Source of the DNA: Asanoa hainanensis
GTDB taxonomy: Bacteria; Actinomycetota; Actinomycetes; Mycobacteriales; Micromonosporaceae
Direction: 5' to 3'
DNA length: 64,000 nt
Assembly (NCBI RefSeq): GCF_900188485.1
Contig: NZ_FZPH01000002.1
Coordinates: 124,001-188,000 of the forward strand
Made by a program: the position numbers and the translations under genes. This document shows, in pieces, positions 56,432-64,000 of this stretch; within the stretch, counting starts at the first letter, position 1, and every line of letters begins with the position of its first letter. The notes below the pieces were generated by a model that did not search any database, was not told where the DNA came from, and saw only the letters and a list, made by a program, of their open reading frames with translations.

Positions 56432-57141
56432 CCGGCCTGGAGCGGCGCTACCGCAGACTGCTCGCCCTGTTCCCGAGCCGGCACCGGCAGGCGTACGAGG
56501 CCGAGATGCTGGCCGCCCTGCTGGCCGGAGCACGGGAGGGGCAGACCCGTCCCCGGGCCGGCGAGGTCGTCGACCTGGCCCGGGCGGCCCTCACCGCCCA
56601 CCTCGGCCTGATCATCTCAGCCACGTTCAGCTTCCTGGTGTTCGGCGTCGCGCACCTGCCGATCGCCGTCGTGGCGGCGCTGCTGACCGTCGGCTGCCTG
56701 GCCGTGTGGGCGGCCACCGACGGCCCGGTGTTCCGCGGACCTGCGTTGTGGCCCGCGCTGGGCGCCGGCGTGATCGGTGCCGGGACCGGCTGGCTTCCGC
56801 GCGCGCCGTTCTCCGGCACGGTGCCCTGGCTGCCCGTCGGAGGGCAATGGCAGTACGAGGCCGGCACGCTGGGCGTCGCCGTGGTGGCGGTCACCACCGT
56901 CCTGCTCGCGGCCACCGTCCTCATGCTGCCCAGCCCGATTCGCGCCCGCGTGGCCGTGCTGGCGCTTCCGGTGGTCGGGCTGGCGATGCTGCACAACGCG
57001 GGCGTCTCGTACCCCTCGACCGTCGTGGTGCTTTGTCTCCTGGTCGTCCCGTTCGTGGGCATCGCGCTGAGCCGAAGCCGACGATGGGCCCGGCTCCCGA
57101 AGGAGCCGGACCCATCGTTACCGGGGGCGGGTAAGCCTTAG
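56428..57141 (+). CDS. PadR-linked integral membrane protein
   Basis: The 237-residue product begins with the RRYRRLLALFPSRHRQAYEAEMLAALLAGA helix found in membrane proteins partnered with PadR regulators, then about six hydrophobic helices. No catalytic motif is seen. It may act as a small-molecule or stress response partner. Its stop overlaps the convergent M23 gene (TTAG). Confidence 0.78.
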   Translation: MTGLERRYRRLLALFPSRHRQAYEAEMLAALLAGAREGQTRPRAGEVVDLARAALTAHLGLIISATFSFLVFGVAHLPIAVVAALLTVGCLAVWAATDGPVFRGPALWPALGAGVIGAGTGWLPRAPFSGTVPWLPVGGQWQYEAGTLGVAVVAVTTVLLAATVLMLPSPIRARVAVLALPVVGLAMLHNAGVSYPSTVVVLCLLVVPFVGIALSRSRRWARLPKEPDPSLPGAGKP

Positions 57142-57998
57142 CAGCCGACGATCGGCACGCCCTTCGCCTTCAGGAACGGCGCGGGGTCGATCTGGTTCCA
57201 CATGGCGCCCTGGTGCACCTCGAAGTGCAGGTGGGGGCCGGTGGAGTCGCCGGTCGAGCCTTCGTAGCCGATGATCTGGCCGGCCTTCACCTGCTGGCCC
57301 ACCTCGACCGCGGTGCGGTTCTGGTGCGCGTAGTGGGTGAAGTAGCCGTCGCCGTGGTCGATGACCACCGAGATGCCGTAGCCGGTGTACGCCCAGCCCG
57401 CGGCGATCACGGTGCCCGCCGCGGCGGCCCGCTCAGGCGTGTTCTCCGGCATCGCGAAGTCGATGCCCTGGTGCGGGACACCCCAGCGCATGCCGAAGCA
57501 CGAGGTGACCTCGGAGCCCGGCATGGGGGAGGTCCAGCCGGCCTTGGAGATGACCGGGCCGGCGGCCTTGGGCTTCGCGGCGGCCTTCTTGGGAGCGGCC
57601 TTCTTCGCGGCGGTGGACTTCTTGGCCGTGGGCTCCTTCGCCTCGGTCGCCTTGGGGGTGGCGACCTCGGTGGTGGGGCTCACGGTGGGCACTGCGACGG
57701 GGGAGCGCAGCGCGCGGTCGGCGCGGCTGGCGGCGTCGATGCGCGCCTGCTGGTCGGCCACCGCGATGGTGGTCGGTGATGTCGAGTCATCGTTACCCAG
57801 AGTAGCGACGGCGCCACCCGCGATGCCGAGACCGAGCAGGCCGACAGCGGCCAGCGCGGCGACGCGACCACGCCCGACGAGCGACGAGCGCACGCGGTCG
57901 CGGACACCGAGCGGCGCCTGCGGCGTCGGCTCCTCTGGCCCGTTTTGAGCGTGAAACTCCTGCTCAGGCTGCTGGTCGTACGGGTAGTTCGATTGCAC
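57138..57998 (-). CDS. M23-family cell-wall endopeptidase
   Basis: The GTG at 57998 has GGAGG 9 bases upstream and gives 286 residues. A cytoplasmic start and one membrane helix (about residues 43-65) are followed by an Ala/Lys/Pro-rich linker (AAKKAAPKKAAAKPKAA) and a LytM domain with all zinc-site residues: HQGIDF, HYAH and HLHFEV. It should cut peptidoglycan cross-links in the envelope. Mycobacteria and streptomycetes have an M23 gene in this pcrA-sucCD interval. Confidence 0.92.
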   Translation of the reverse strand: MQSNYPYDQQPEQEFHAQNGPEEPTPQAPLGVRDRVRSSLVGRGRVAALAAVGLLGLGIAGGAVATLGNDDSTSPTTIAVADQQARIDAASRADRALRSPVAVPTVSPTTEVATPKATEAKEPTAKKSTAAKKAAPKKAAAKPKAAGPVISKAGWTSPMPGSEVTSCFGMRWGVPHQGIDFAMPENTPERAAAAGTVIAAGWAYTGYGISVVIDHGDGYFTHYAHQNRTAVEVGQQVKAGQIIGYEGSTGDSTGPHLHFEVHQGAMWNQIDPAPFLKAKGVPIVGC

Positions 57999-58220
57999 GA
58001 GGGTGAACCTCCGTGGTTGTGCGGCACGGACCGGCAAATGGTTGTACGAGCCGTGTTCAACGCGGCGACAGCCATGCGTATGCCGTGGTTATGACCACGC
58101 TGAGTGAGGGAGGCTATGTCCCGATCTGGACCGCTACACCCCGTACGCGTTCCGGCCACCGGAGTGGCCGCCGTCACATGGGCGGCTGTGGCGTAGGAAA
58201 CTTTGCCGAACAGCGGGCAA

Positions 58221-58255
58221 CGAAAAACCGCCCATCGCGTTGGCGACGGGCGGTT
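58221..58255 (-). terminator. Terminator after the degenerate M23 gene
   Basis: AACCGCCCATCG and CGACGGGCGGTT pair with one G-U; on the minus strand the hairpin runs into TTTTT. The remainder of 57999-58289 is the leader region of the downstream M23 gene; I see no riboswitch there. Confidence 0.8.
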
Positions 58256-58289
58256 CGGAGGACAGTACGGTGCGTGTAGGGCTCGCTAC

Positions 58290-58994
58290 TCAGCCGTAGA
58301 TTGACGCGACTTGTAGCTGGATGTCCACTCCGCGCTCGCGGAAGAACGGGATCGGGTCCGTGGACTGGCCGTCGACGTGCGTCTCCAGGTGGAGCTGCGA
58401 CCCGTACGCGTGCCCGGTCGAGCCGACCAGGCCGATCATGTCGCCGGCTTTGACCTCTTGGCCCTTCTTCACGAGGACCTGGCGCGCGTAGGCGTAGATG
58501 ACGTCGGTGCCGTCGCCGTGGTCGATGATCACGGCCATCCCGTATCCGCCGATCCAGCCGGCTTCCTTGACGACCCCGCCGTGCACCGCGGCGAACGGGG
58601 TGCCCTCGGGCGCGACCAGGTCGATGCCCGCCCGCAGCTGGTCGCCCTGCATGCCGTAGGGGTTGGTGAACGTGTAACCGGAGAGCGGGAGCTGCCAGAC
58701 GTCGGGAGAGTCGTTGAGCGACGTCTCCATCTTGTCGGTGCGCTCGGACCGCGAGGCCTTGCCGGCCTGGTCGGCACGATCTTGGAGGGCGTTGTTGACG
58801 GTGGCGCCGTGCAGGTCTGCGAGGATCTGCGGGTCGACGGCCTTCGCGTCCGGCATCGCGCTCGCGCCGAGGGCGACCACACCGGCACCGACGAATGCTC
58901 CGGTGACGACGATCGCGTAGCGGCTGCGGGGCGGGGTAGGTACGCGCCGACGACCGCGATAGCGGTCCTTCTCAGACGACAAGCGCTGGCGCAC
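58290..58994 (-). CDS. M23-family (LytM) protein with degenerate active site
   Basis: The GTG at 58994 has GGAGG 6 bases upstream; the product has 234 residues. One membrane helix (about 20-42) and a linker precede a LytM fold (GIDLVAPEGTPFAAVHGGVV, VIIDHGDG, VKAGDMIGLVGSTGHAYG). The zinc-site residues are mostly lost: H-x-G-I-D is RAGID, HYAH is YAYA, and HLHFE is QLHLE. It is therefore probably a binding or activating protein, like EnvC/NlpD-type LytM factors, perhaps for the active paralogue downstream. Confidence 0.88.
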   Translation of the reverse strand: MRQRLSSEKDRYRGRRRVPTPPRSRYAIVVTGAFVGAGVVALGASAMPDAKAVDPQILADLHGATVNNALQDRADQAGKASRSERTDKMETSLNDSPDVWQLPLSGYTFTNPYGMQGDQLRAGIDLVAPEGTPFAAVHGGVVKEAGWIGGYGMAVIIDHGDGTDVIYAYARQVLVKKGQEVKAGDMIGLVGSTGHAYGSQLHLETHVDGQSTDPIPFFRERGVDIQLQVASIYG

Positions 58995-59339
58995 GCACAC
59001 CCTCCGTTGTCGGAACAGTTGGGCGGAAGCGGCGTTTGTCACGGGGGGTGAACGCCGGTGATCCGCAGTGCCATTCCGGGGGGATCGGTTTGGCAGCCGT
59101 GGACACGGTAGCCCTCCCTTAAGCGAGTCTCAAGCTGGACGAGTGTTTCGCGGACATTAAGTCCGACCGTCCGCAGTGGAATGCCTGATTTCGTAACCTT
59201 TTGTGGGGAGCCTCGTTAATAGCTCTCCGTAACATCGAGGATTACTTATTGTCATGTGGCACGCCGCACCCGGTGTCGCCCTTAAGGGCGTGATCGGGTT
59301 ACCGTTCGTTCAGGCAACGTAGCCCCAGTGGAGGACCTC
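58995..59339. other. 345-bp divergent intergenic region, M23 gene / icmB
   Basis: The region is relatively AT-rich near 59140-59260. It holds a perfect 14-bp palindrome CGCCCTTAAGGGCG (59277-59290), about 50 bases before icmB, plus smaller repeats (GGAC-ATTAA-GTCC at 59152-59164). No B12 box or c-di-AMP riboswitch core was recognised. It must carry promoters for both flanking genes. Confidence 0.5.
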
Positions 59340-59744
59340 ATGAGCGCACGGATACGGGTTGTGGTCGCGAAGCCCGGCCTGGACGGGCACGACCGGGGCG
59401 CCAAGGTGGTCGCGCGCGCGTTGCGCGACGCGGGCATGGAGGTTGTCTACACCGGGCTGCACCAGACCCCCGAGCAGATCGTCGAGACCGCCATCCAGGA
59501 AGACGCCGACGCGGTCGGGCTGTCCGTCCTGTCGGGAGCGCACATGACGCTGTTCAAGCGCGTTCTCGAACTGCTGGAATCGCGCGGCGCCGGCGACATC
59601 GTGGTTTTCGGCGGCGGCATCATTCCCGAAGGCGACATTCCCGAATTGCAGCGAATTGGCGTGGCGAAGATCTTCACGCCGGGAGCGACAACCCAAGGCA
59701 TCGTCGACTGGGTACGCGAAAACGTCGCTCAGCCGGTCGGCTAA
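59340..59744 (+). CDS. icmB: Isobutyryl-CoA mutase small (B12-binding) subunit IcmB-like
   Basis: The ATG at 59340 (GGAGG 5 bases upstream) gives 134 residues, a stand-alone cobalamin-binding domain with the DxHxxG motif ([10 protein letters not shown], His supplying the lower Co ligand), LSVLSGAH and FGGGIIP. It closely resembles Streptomyces IcmB, which works with a separate large subunit to interconvert isobutyryl- and butyryl-CoA. No large subunit is encoded nearby. S. coelicolor has the gene in the same pcrA-sucCD neighbourhood. Confidence 0.88.
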   Translation: MSARIRVVVAKPGLDGHDRGAKVVARALRDAGMEVVYTGLHQTPEQIVETAIQEDADAVGLSVLSGAHMTLFKRVLELLESRGAGDIVVFGGGIIPEGDIPELQRIGVAKIFTPGATTQGIVDWVRENVAQPVG

Positions 59745-59759
59745 AGCGACGAATAAGGG

Positions 59760-59796
59760 GAGAGGCCGGACGCACCCCTCACACGCCCGGCCTCTC
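59760..59796 (+). terminator. Terminator of icmB
   Basis: GAGAGGCCGG and CCGGCCTCTC form a 10-bp perfect stem with a 17-base loop 15 bases past the stop. The remaining 276 bases before sucC hold no gene I can support. Confidence 0.7.
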
Positions 59797-60072
59797 TATG
59801 CACGATGCCCCGCCGCCACCCCTCGACCGACAGGGCATCGGCCGTCTTTCGTCGGCTTTGTCGCTTGCGTGCCGACACTGAAGTCAACGACGCCCTTATC
59901 CGGCGGTTACGCGCCATCTCAGAAATTTCCGGGACGCCCGATCCTGTGGAGTGCCGCACACCGGTGACCCGGCCGGGTTGCCGACGCCGGCCCCGTGGAT
60001 AGGCTCCCCTCAAACACCAGAATGGGCGCGGCGCAAGGGTGCGCCGCGGAGACGAGGACGGGACGCGTAAAC

Positions 60073-61251
60073 GTGGACCTGTACGAGTACCAGGGGCGCG
60101 ATCTCTTCGAGCGACACGGGCTCCCCGTGCTCGCCGGCGGTGTCGCCGAGACCCCGGAGGAGGCCCGCGCGATCGCCGAGCGCCTCGGCGGCCGTGTGGT
60201 CGTGAAGGCCCAGGTCAAGGTCGGCGGCCGCGGTAAGGCCGGCGGCGTCAAGCTGGCCGACGGGCCGGAGGAGACGGTGGCCCGGGCGACCGACATCCTC
60301 GGGATGGACATCAAGGGCCACACGGTCCACAAGGTGATGCTGGCCGAGACGGCCGACATCGTGGAGGAGTACTACTTCTCCTACCTGCTCGACCGCGCGA
60401 ACCGCACGTTCCTGTGCATCGCGAGCGTGGCCGGCGGCATGGACATCGAGCAGGTCGCCGCCGAGACCCCCGAGCGGGTGGCCAAGGTCGCCATCGACGC
60501 CAACAAGGGTGTCGACGTCGCGACCGCCAAGGAGATCGTCGCCAAGGCGCAGTTCCCCGCCGAGGTGGCCGACGAGATCATCGAGATCGCGATCAAGCTG
60601 TGGAAGGCGTTCGTCGCCGAGGACGCCACGCTGGTCGAGGTCAACCCGCTGGCGAAGGTGGCCAGTGGCCGGGTGCTCTGCCTCGACGCCAAGATCACGC
60701 TGGACGAGAACGCCGGCTTCCGGCACCCCGACCACGAGGCGCTCGTCGACCAGAGCACGGTCGACCCGCTGGAGCAGGCCGCCAAGGCCAAGGACCTCAA
60801 CTACGTCAAGCTCGACGGCCAGGTCGGCATCATCGGCAACGGCGCGGGTCTGGTCATGTCGACGCTCGACGTGGTCGCGTACGCGGGTGAGCGGCACGGC
60901 AACGTCAAGCCGGCCAACTTCCTCGACATCGGCGGCGGCGCGAGCGCGGCCGTGATGGCCAACGGCCTCGAGATCGTGCTCTCCGACCCCAGCGTCAAGA
61001 GCGTGTTCGTCAACGTCTTCGGTGGCATCACCGCCTGCGACGAGGTCGCCAACGGCATCATCCAGGCGCTGGCGCTGCTCGAGCAGCGCGGCGAGGCGGT
61101 CACCAAGCCGCTGGTCGTCCGCTTGGACGGCAACAACGCCGAGGCCGGCCGGGCGATCCTGGACGGCGCGGCGAACCCGCTCGTCGAGCGGGTGGACACG
61201 ATGGACGGTGCGGCCGAACGTGCCGCCGAGCTCGCGGCTGCGGGGGTCTGA
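60073..61251 (+). CDS. sucC: Succinyl-CoA synthetase beta subunit
   Basis: From the GTG at 60073 the protein has 392 residues. It starts [19 protein letters not shown] and shows the ATP-grasp stretch [27 protein letters not shown] and the C-terminal [16 protein letters not shown] power-helix region. With SucD it makes ATP or GTP from succinyl-CoA in the TCA cycle. It is followed after one base by sucD. Confidence 0.96.
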   Translation: MDLYEYQGRDLFERHGLPVLAGGVAETPEEARAIAERLGGRVVVKAQVKVGGRGKAGGVKLADGPEETVARATDILGMDIKGHTVHKVMLAETADIVEEYYFSYLLDRANRTFLCIASVAGGMDIEQVAAETPERVAKVAIDANKGVDVATAKEIVAKAQFPAEVADEIIEIAIKLWKAFVAEDATLVEVNPLAKVASGRVLCLDAKITLDENAGFRHPDHEALVDQSTVDPLEQAAKAKDLNYVKLDGQVGIIGNGAGLVMSTLDVVAYAGERHGNVKPANFLDIGGGASAAVMANGLEIVLSDPSVKSVFVNVFGGITACDEVANGIIQALALLEQRGEAVTKPLVVRLDGNNAEAGRAILDGAANPLVERVDTMDGAAERAAELAAAGV

Positions 61252-61252
61252 C

Positions 61253-62140
61253 ATGGCAATCTGGCTGACCAAGGACTCGAAGGTCATCGTCCAGGGGATG
61301 ACCGGCTCCGAGGGGTCCAAGCACACCCGTCGGATGCTGGCCGCCGGCACCAACGTGGTCGGCGGTGTCAACCCGCGCAAGGCCGGCACCACCGTCGACT
61401 TCGACGGCACCGCGCTGCCGGTGTTCGCGTCGGTCGCCGACGCGATCAAGGAGACCGGGGCCGACGTCTCCGTCATCTTCGTGCCGCCGCAGTTCACCAA
61501 GGCCGCCGTGGTCGAGGCGATCGACGCCGAGATCCCGCTGGCCGTCGTGATCACCGAGGGCGTGCCGGTGCACGACACCGCCGCGTTCTGGGCCTACAAC
61601 GTCGAGAAGGGTCAGCGGACCCGGATCATCGGCCCGAACTGCCCGGGCATCGCCTCGCCGGGCGCGTCCAACGCGGGCATCATCCCCGCCGACATCACCC
61701 CCGCCGGCCGGATCGGCCTGGTCAGCAAGAGCGGCACGCTGACCTACCAGCTCATGTACGAGCTGCGCGACATCGGCTTCTCGACCAGCGTGGGCATCGG
61801 CGGCGACCCGGTGATCGGGACGACCCACATCGACGCGCTGGCCGCGTTCCAGGACGACCCCGAGACCGACGCGATCGTCATGATCGGTGAGATCGGCGGC
61901 GACGCCGAGGAGCGCGCGGCGGCGTTCATCAAGGAGCACGTGACCAAGCCGGTCGTCGCGTACATCGCCGGCTTCACCGCTCCGCCCGGCAAGACGATGG
62001 GCCACGCGGGCGCGATCATCTCGGGTTCGGCCGGCACGGCCGACGCGAAGAAGGTGGCGCTGGAGGCGGCCGGGGTCAAGGTCGGCAAGACGCCGAGCGA
62101 GACCGCCCGCCTGATGCGGGAGACCATCCAGGGCCGATAA
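61253..62140 (+). CDS. sucD: Succinyl-CoA synthetase alpha subunit
   Basis: The 295-residue subunit has the CoA-binding start [46 protein letters not shown] and the phospho-histidine loop [10 protein letters not shown] (His251). It carries the phosphoryl group between substrate and the nucleotide site in SucC. A near-perfect terminator follows. Confidence 0.97.
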   Translation: MAIWLTKDSKVIVQGMTGSEGSKHTRRMLAAGTNVVGGVNPRKAGTTVDFDGTALPVFASVADAIKETGADVSVIFVPPQFTKAAVVEAIDAEIPLAVVITEGVPVHDTAAFWAYNVEKGQRTRIIGPNCPGIASPGASNAGIIPADITPAGRIGLVSKSGTLTYQLMYELRDIGFSTSVGIGGDPVIGTTHIDALAAFQDDPETDAIVMIGEIGGDAEERAAAFIKEHVTKPVVAYIAGFTAPPGKTMGHAGAIISGSAGTADAKKVALEAAGVKVGKTPSETARLMRETIQGR

Positions 62141-62153
62141 GGCTGCAGGCGGT

Positions 62154-62190
62154 ACGGGGGACGGCGTTCGCGCCGTCCCCCGTTCTGTTT
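62154..62190 (+). terminator. Terminator of sucCD
   Basis: A 13-bp perfect stem (ACGGGGGACGGCG / CGCCGTCCCCCGT) closed by a UUCG tetraloop is followed by TCTGTTT. Confidence 0.92.
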
Positions 62191-62192
62191 GC

Positions 62193-62882
62193 CTAGTGGT
62201 AGTAGACGCCCGGGTACTGCCGGGTGAAGTTGAGCACCAGGCTGGCCACGATGTTGATCACGCTGAGCGCGATCGCGAGCCAGCCGAGGAGCTGTGACTG
62301 GCCGAACCGGCGCGCGTCGCGCAGCGACAGGACGCCGAAGATGATGCCGAGGACGCCGCAGCAGATCAGGCCGATGACGATGCCGAGGATGCCCCAGAAC
62401 TTGGAGTGGTCCTGCGCGCCCCAGCCCGAGCCGCGGCCCATCGGGAAGCGCCCGCCGGGTCCACCCGGGCCGCCCGGCCCACCCGGACCGCCGCCGCCTC
62501 CGTACGGGGGCGGTGGGTAACCGGGTTCCTGCCCGGGCGGCGGGTAGCCGACCGGCGGACCCTGGCCCGGCGGCGGGTAACCGCCCGGCGGCGGCTCCTG
62601 CCCCGGCGGCGGGGGATAGGACGGATAGCCCGCGTCCTGGCCCGGATAGCCCGGGTAGCCCGACGGCGCCCCGGAGGGCGGTGGGTACGCGCCCGGCGGA
62701 TCCGGGTTGGCCCCGGGCGTCACCGGTCCACCCGGCGGATAGGACGGGCCGGTCGGTGTGCCGGGCGGTCCCCAGGCCGGATCGGCAGGGCCCGACGAGC
62801 CGGCGCCGCCTGGACTTGGCGGGCCGGCGGATCGGTGCGGCTCGTCCGGCTCCTGCCCGCGGGGCGGATACTCGGCGGTCAT
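62193..62882 (-). CDS. Proline-rich DUF4190-type membrane protein
   Basis: The 229-residue protein has a 135-residue N-terminus made of Pro/Gly/Tyr repeats (units like GYPPPGQEP and a GGPGGPGGPGG run), then two membrane helices (ILGIVIGLICCGVLGIIFGVLSLRDARR and LLGWLAIALSVINIVASLVL) in the DUF4190 pattern. Low-complexity tails of this kind are usual in actinobacterial small membrane proteins. Function is unknown. It is convergent with sucD. Confidence 0.82.
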   Translation of the reverse strand: MTAEYPPRGQEPDEPHRSAGPPSPGGAGSSGPADPAWGPPGTPTGPSYPPGGPVTPGANPDPPGAYPPPSGAPSGYPGYPGQDAGYPSYPPPPGQEPPPGGYPPPGQGPPVGYPPPGQEPGYPPPPYGGGGGPGGPGGPGGPGGRFPMGRGSGWGAQDHSKFWGILGIVIGLICCGVLGIIFGVLSLRDARRFGQSQLLGWLAIALSVINIVASLVLNFTRQYPGVYYH

Positions 62883-63025
62883 GCGTCGCCTCCCGGTCGT
62901 TCGGGTGTTCGCCGTATGTTATCCCCTACTTTACGAAGCTTGTCCGCTTTCGCCGGTTGACGCGATGATCGAGGCCCGTGGTGTCGCGCCTAACCAGTGG
63001 GGCAGGCGTGAAAAAGTAGGCGGCG

Positions 63026-64000
63026 ATGCGCAGTCCGACGCCCGACGGCCAAACCCCGGCCGCCGACGACCGACGGGACCCGGCGACGGGCCCCATCCCC
63101 GGCATGGGCACGGACGCGGAGGCGATCGGCCTGGACCTGCCGCGCCACGACGACCCACCGCTGACCCGCCAGCAGGTGGCGGAGCCGACCGACGAGCCGG
63201 ATCCCGAGCCGGAGCCCGACGACGCCGAGCTCCGCAACCGCCCGACGGAGCGGCTCGACGTGGGCAACCGCCCGACCGTCCGGCTGCCCCGCCAGCGCAC
63301 GGCACCGCCACCCGGCCGCGCGCCGCTGCTGGTCGCCGGCCCGGTCGCGGCCCTGTTCGCCGCCACGTTCTCGTTCCTGCCGGTCGCCGTCGTGCTGACG
63401 CTCGCTCAGCTCAGCGAAGGGGTCAACGCGCTCGGTGGGGCGACCCGCGCCGGGCTCGCCGGCTGGCTGCTCGCGCACGGCGTGCCGCTGGGCACCTCGC
63501 TAGGCCCGCTCGGCCTGCCGCCCCTGGCCGTCGCCGTGTTCGCCGCCTGGCGGGTCAGCCGCGCCGGCGTGCACACCAGTCGGGCGTACGGCATCGCGCA
63601 CCGCGGCTCACCGCTGCAGGCCGCCGCGGTGGCGGGCACCGTCGCGCTCGGCTACGGGGTGGTCGGCACGGCCGCCGCCCTGCTGGTCGACCGGCCCGGG
63701 CTCGAAGTTTCCGCCCTGCGGGCCTTCCTGCACTTCGTCGTCTTCGGCTTCTTCGCCGCGCTGGTCGGCGCGCTGCGGGTGACCGGGGCGCTGCGGGTCA
63801 TGGCGGTGCGGATGAACCCGGTGCTGCGCGACGGCATCCGCACCGGCGTGGTCGGCGCGGTCCTGGTGCTCGGCACGGGCGCCGCGATGGCCGGCCTCTC
63901 GGTCGCGCTCAGCGGCGGCGACGCGGCGGACGTGCTCGGCGCCTATCGCACCGGCGTCGCCGGGCAGGTGGGCATCACGCTGATCTGCCTCGCGTACGCG
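63026..64000 (+). CDS. DUF6350 (PerM-like) membrane protein, cut by window edge
   Basis: The frame is open from the ATG at 63026 to the last base, 325 codons without a stop. An acidic, Pro-rich cytoplasmic head of about 95 residues is followed by membrane helices (LLVAGPVAALFAATFSFLPVAVVLTLAQLSEGV, LPPLAVAVFAAWRVSRAGVHTSRAYG, LHFVVFGFFAALVGALR). The pattern and the place after sucCD match DUF6350, known in M. tuberculosis as PerM, which supports cell division under stress. The ribosome-binding site is weak, so the exact start is tentative. Confidence 0.8.
   Translation, partial: MRSPTPDGQTPAADDRRDPATGPIPGMGTDAEAIGLDLPRHDDPPLTRQQVAEPTDEPDPEPEPDDAELRNRPTERLDVGNRPTVRLPRQRTAPPPGRAPLLVAGPVAALFAATFSFLPVAVVLTLAQLSEGVNALGGATRAGLAGWLLAHGVPLGTSLGPLGLPPLAVAVFAAWRVSRAGVHTSRAYGIAHRGSPLQAAAVAGTVALGYGVVGTAAALLVDRPGLEVSALRAFLHFVVFGFFAALVGALRVTGALRVMAVRMNPVLRDGIRTGVVGAVLVLGTGAAMAGLSVALSGGDAADVLGAYRTGVAGQVGITLICLAYA

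Noticed and set aside
58995-59339. Possible c-di-AMP (ydaO) or cobalamin riboswitch before the M23 gene or icmB
   Set aside because: Such switches precede cell-wall hydrolases or B12 genes in actinobacteria, and GGGGTGAA occurs here, but the order of core motifs is wrong and no B12 box is present.
62460-62880. Tandem DNA repeat in the Pro/Gly-rich part of the DUF4190-type gene
   Set aside because: The repeats reflect coding of GYPPPGQ-like units and are not an independent repeat element or CRISPR.

Overview
The window is high-GC actinobacterial DNA with dense gene packing, GTG/TTG starts and many 4-base start/stop overlaps. Gene content and order point to Micromonosporaceae (Micromonospora, Asanoa and relatives). 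That assignment is inferred from gene order and protein style; no 16S gene is present. I found no tRNA, rRNA, CRISPR array, insertion sequence or prophage. Synteny statements rest on my memory of the M. tuberculosis and S. coelicolor maps.

Region 1 (1-31.8 kb) is a long conserved chromosomal block: alr end, alpha/beta hydrolase, tsaE, ung, tsaB, rimI, tsaD (t6A tRNA modification), then groES-groEL1 with two CIRCE operators, a molybdopterin oxidoreductase, whiD/whiB3 divergent from a bldM-like regulator, a DUF5319 gene, guaB, guaB3, a TMEM175 channel, an M1 peptidase, an LCP-family protein, a choD-type oxidase and guaA. M. tuberculosis (alr to guaA) and S. coelicolor (groESL-whiD-bldM-guaB) have the same backbone, but the sigma factor gene usually found near whiD/bldM is absent here. 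Inserted into the block are a heterodimeric ABC exporter with one dead ATP site (4.9-8.4 kb) and a XylF-type sugar ABC importer (8.9-12.3 kb). The block ends with a PspC protein and two adjacent double-Nudix genes.

Region 2 (32-39.3 kb) has phospholipid genes pssA and psd on either side of a biotin module. A TetR regulator (BioQ-like) is divergent from bioY - adenylate-forming ligase - degenerate thiolase - bioM - bioN. Three 13-bp palindromes spaced exactly 15 bp apart lie between regulator and operon. The ligase and thiolase recall the B. subtilis yhfU-yhfT-yhfS biotin-regulated operon, but here under a TetR-type rather than BirA-type switch and with a thiolase that lacks its second catalytic cysteine. 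This is the most interesting system in the window.

Region 3 (39.3-50.2 kb) has an envelope-stress module (small membrane protein, large PspC protein, PspC-fused sensor kinase, LuxR-type response regulator). The kinase seems to start at an ATC codon. After about 750 bp of unassigned DNA comes a five-gene peptide ABC importer in the order oppC-A-B-D-F.

Region 4 (50.2-64 kb) is a second conserved block: GNAT enzyme, chorismate mutase, secreted 5'-nucleotidase, pcrA helicase, a PadR regulator with membrane protein, two M23 proteins (one degenerate), icmB, sucC-sucD, a proline-rich DUF4190-type protein and the start of a DUF6350/PerM-type membrane protein cut by the window edge.

Three convergent gene pairs overlap by exactly their stop codons. 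A fourth pair seems to have lost such an overlap through a 32-bp duplication at the end of psd.
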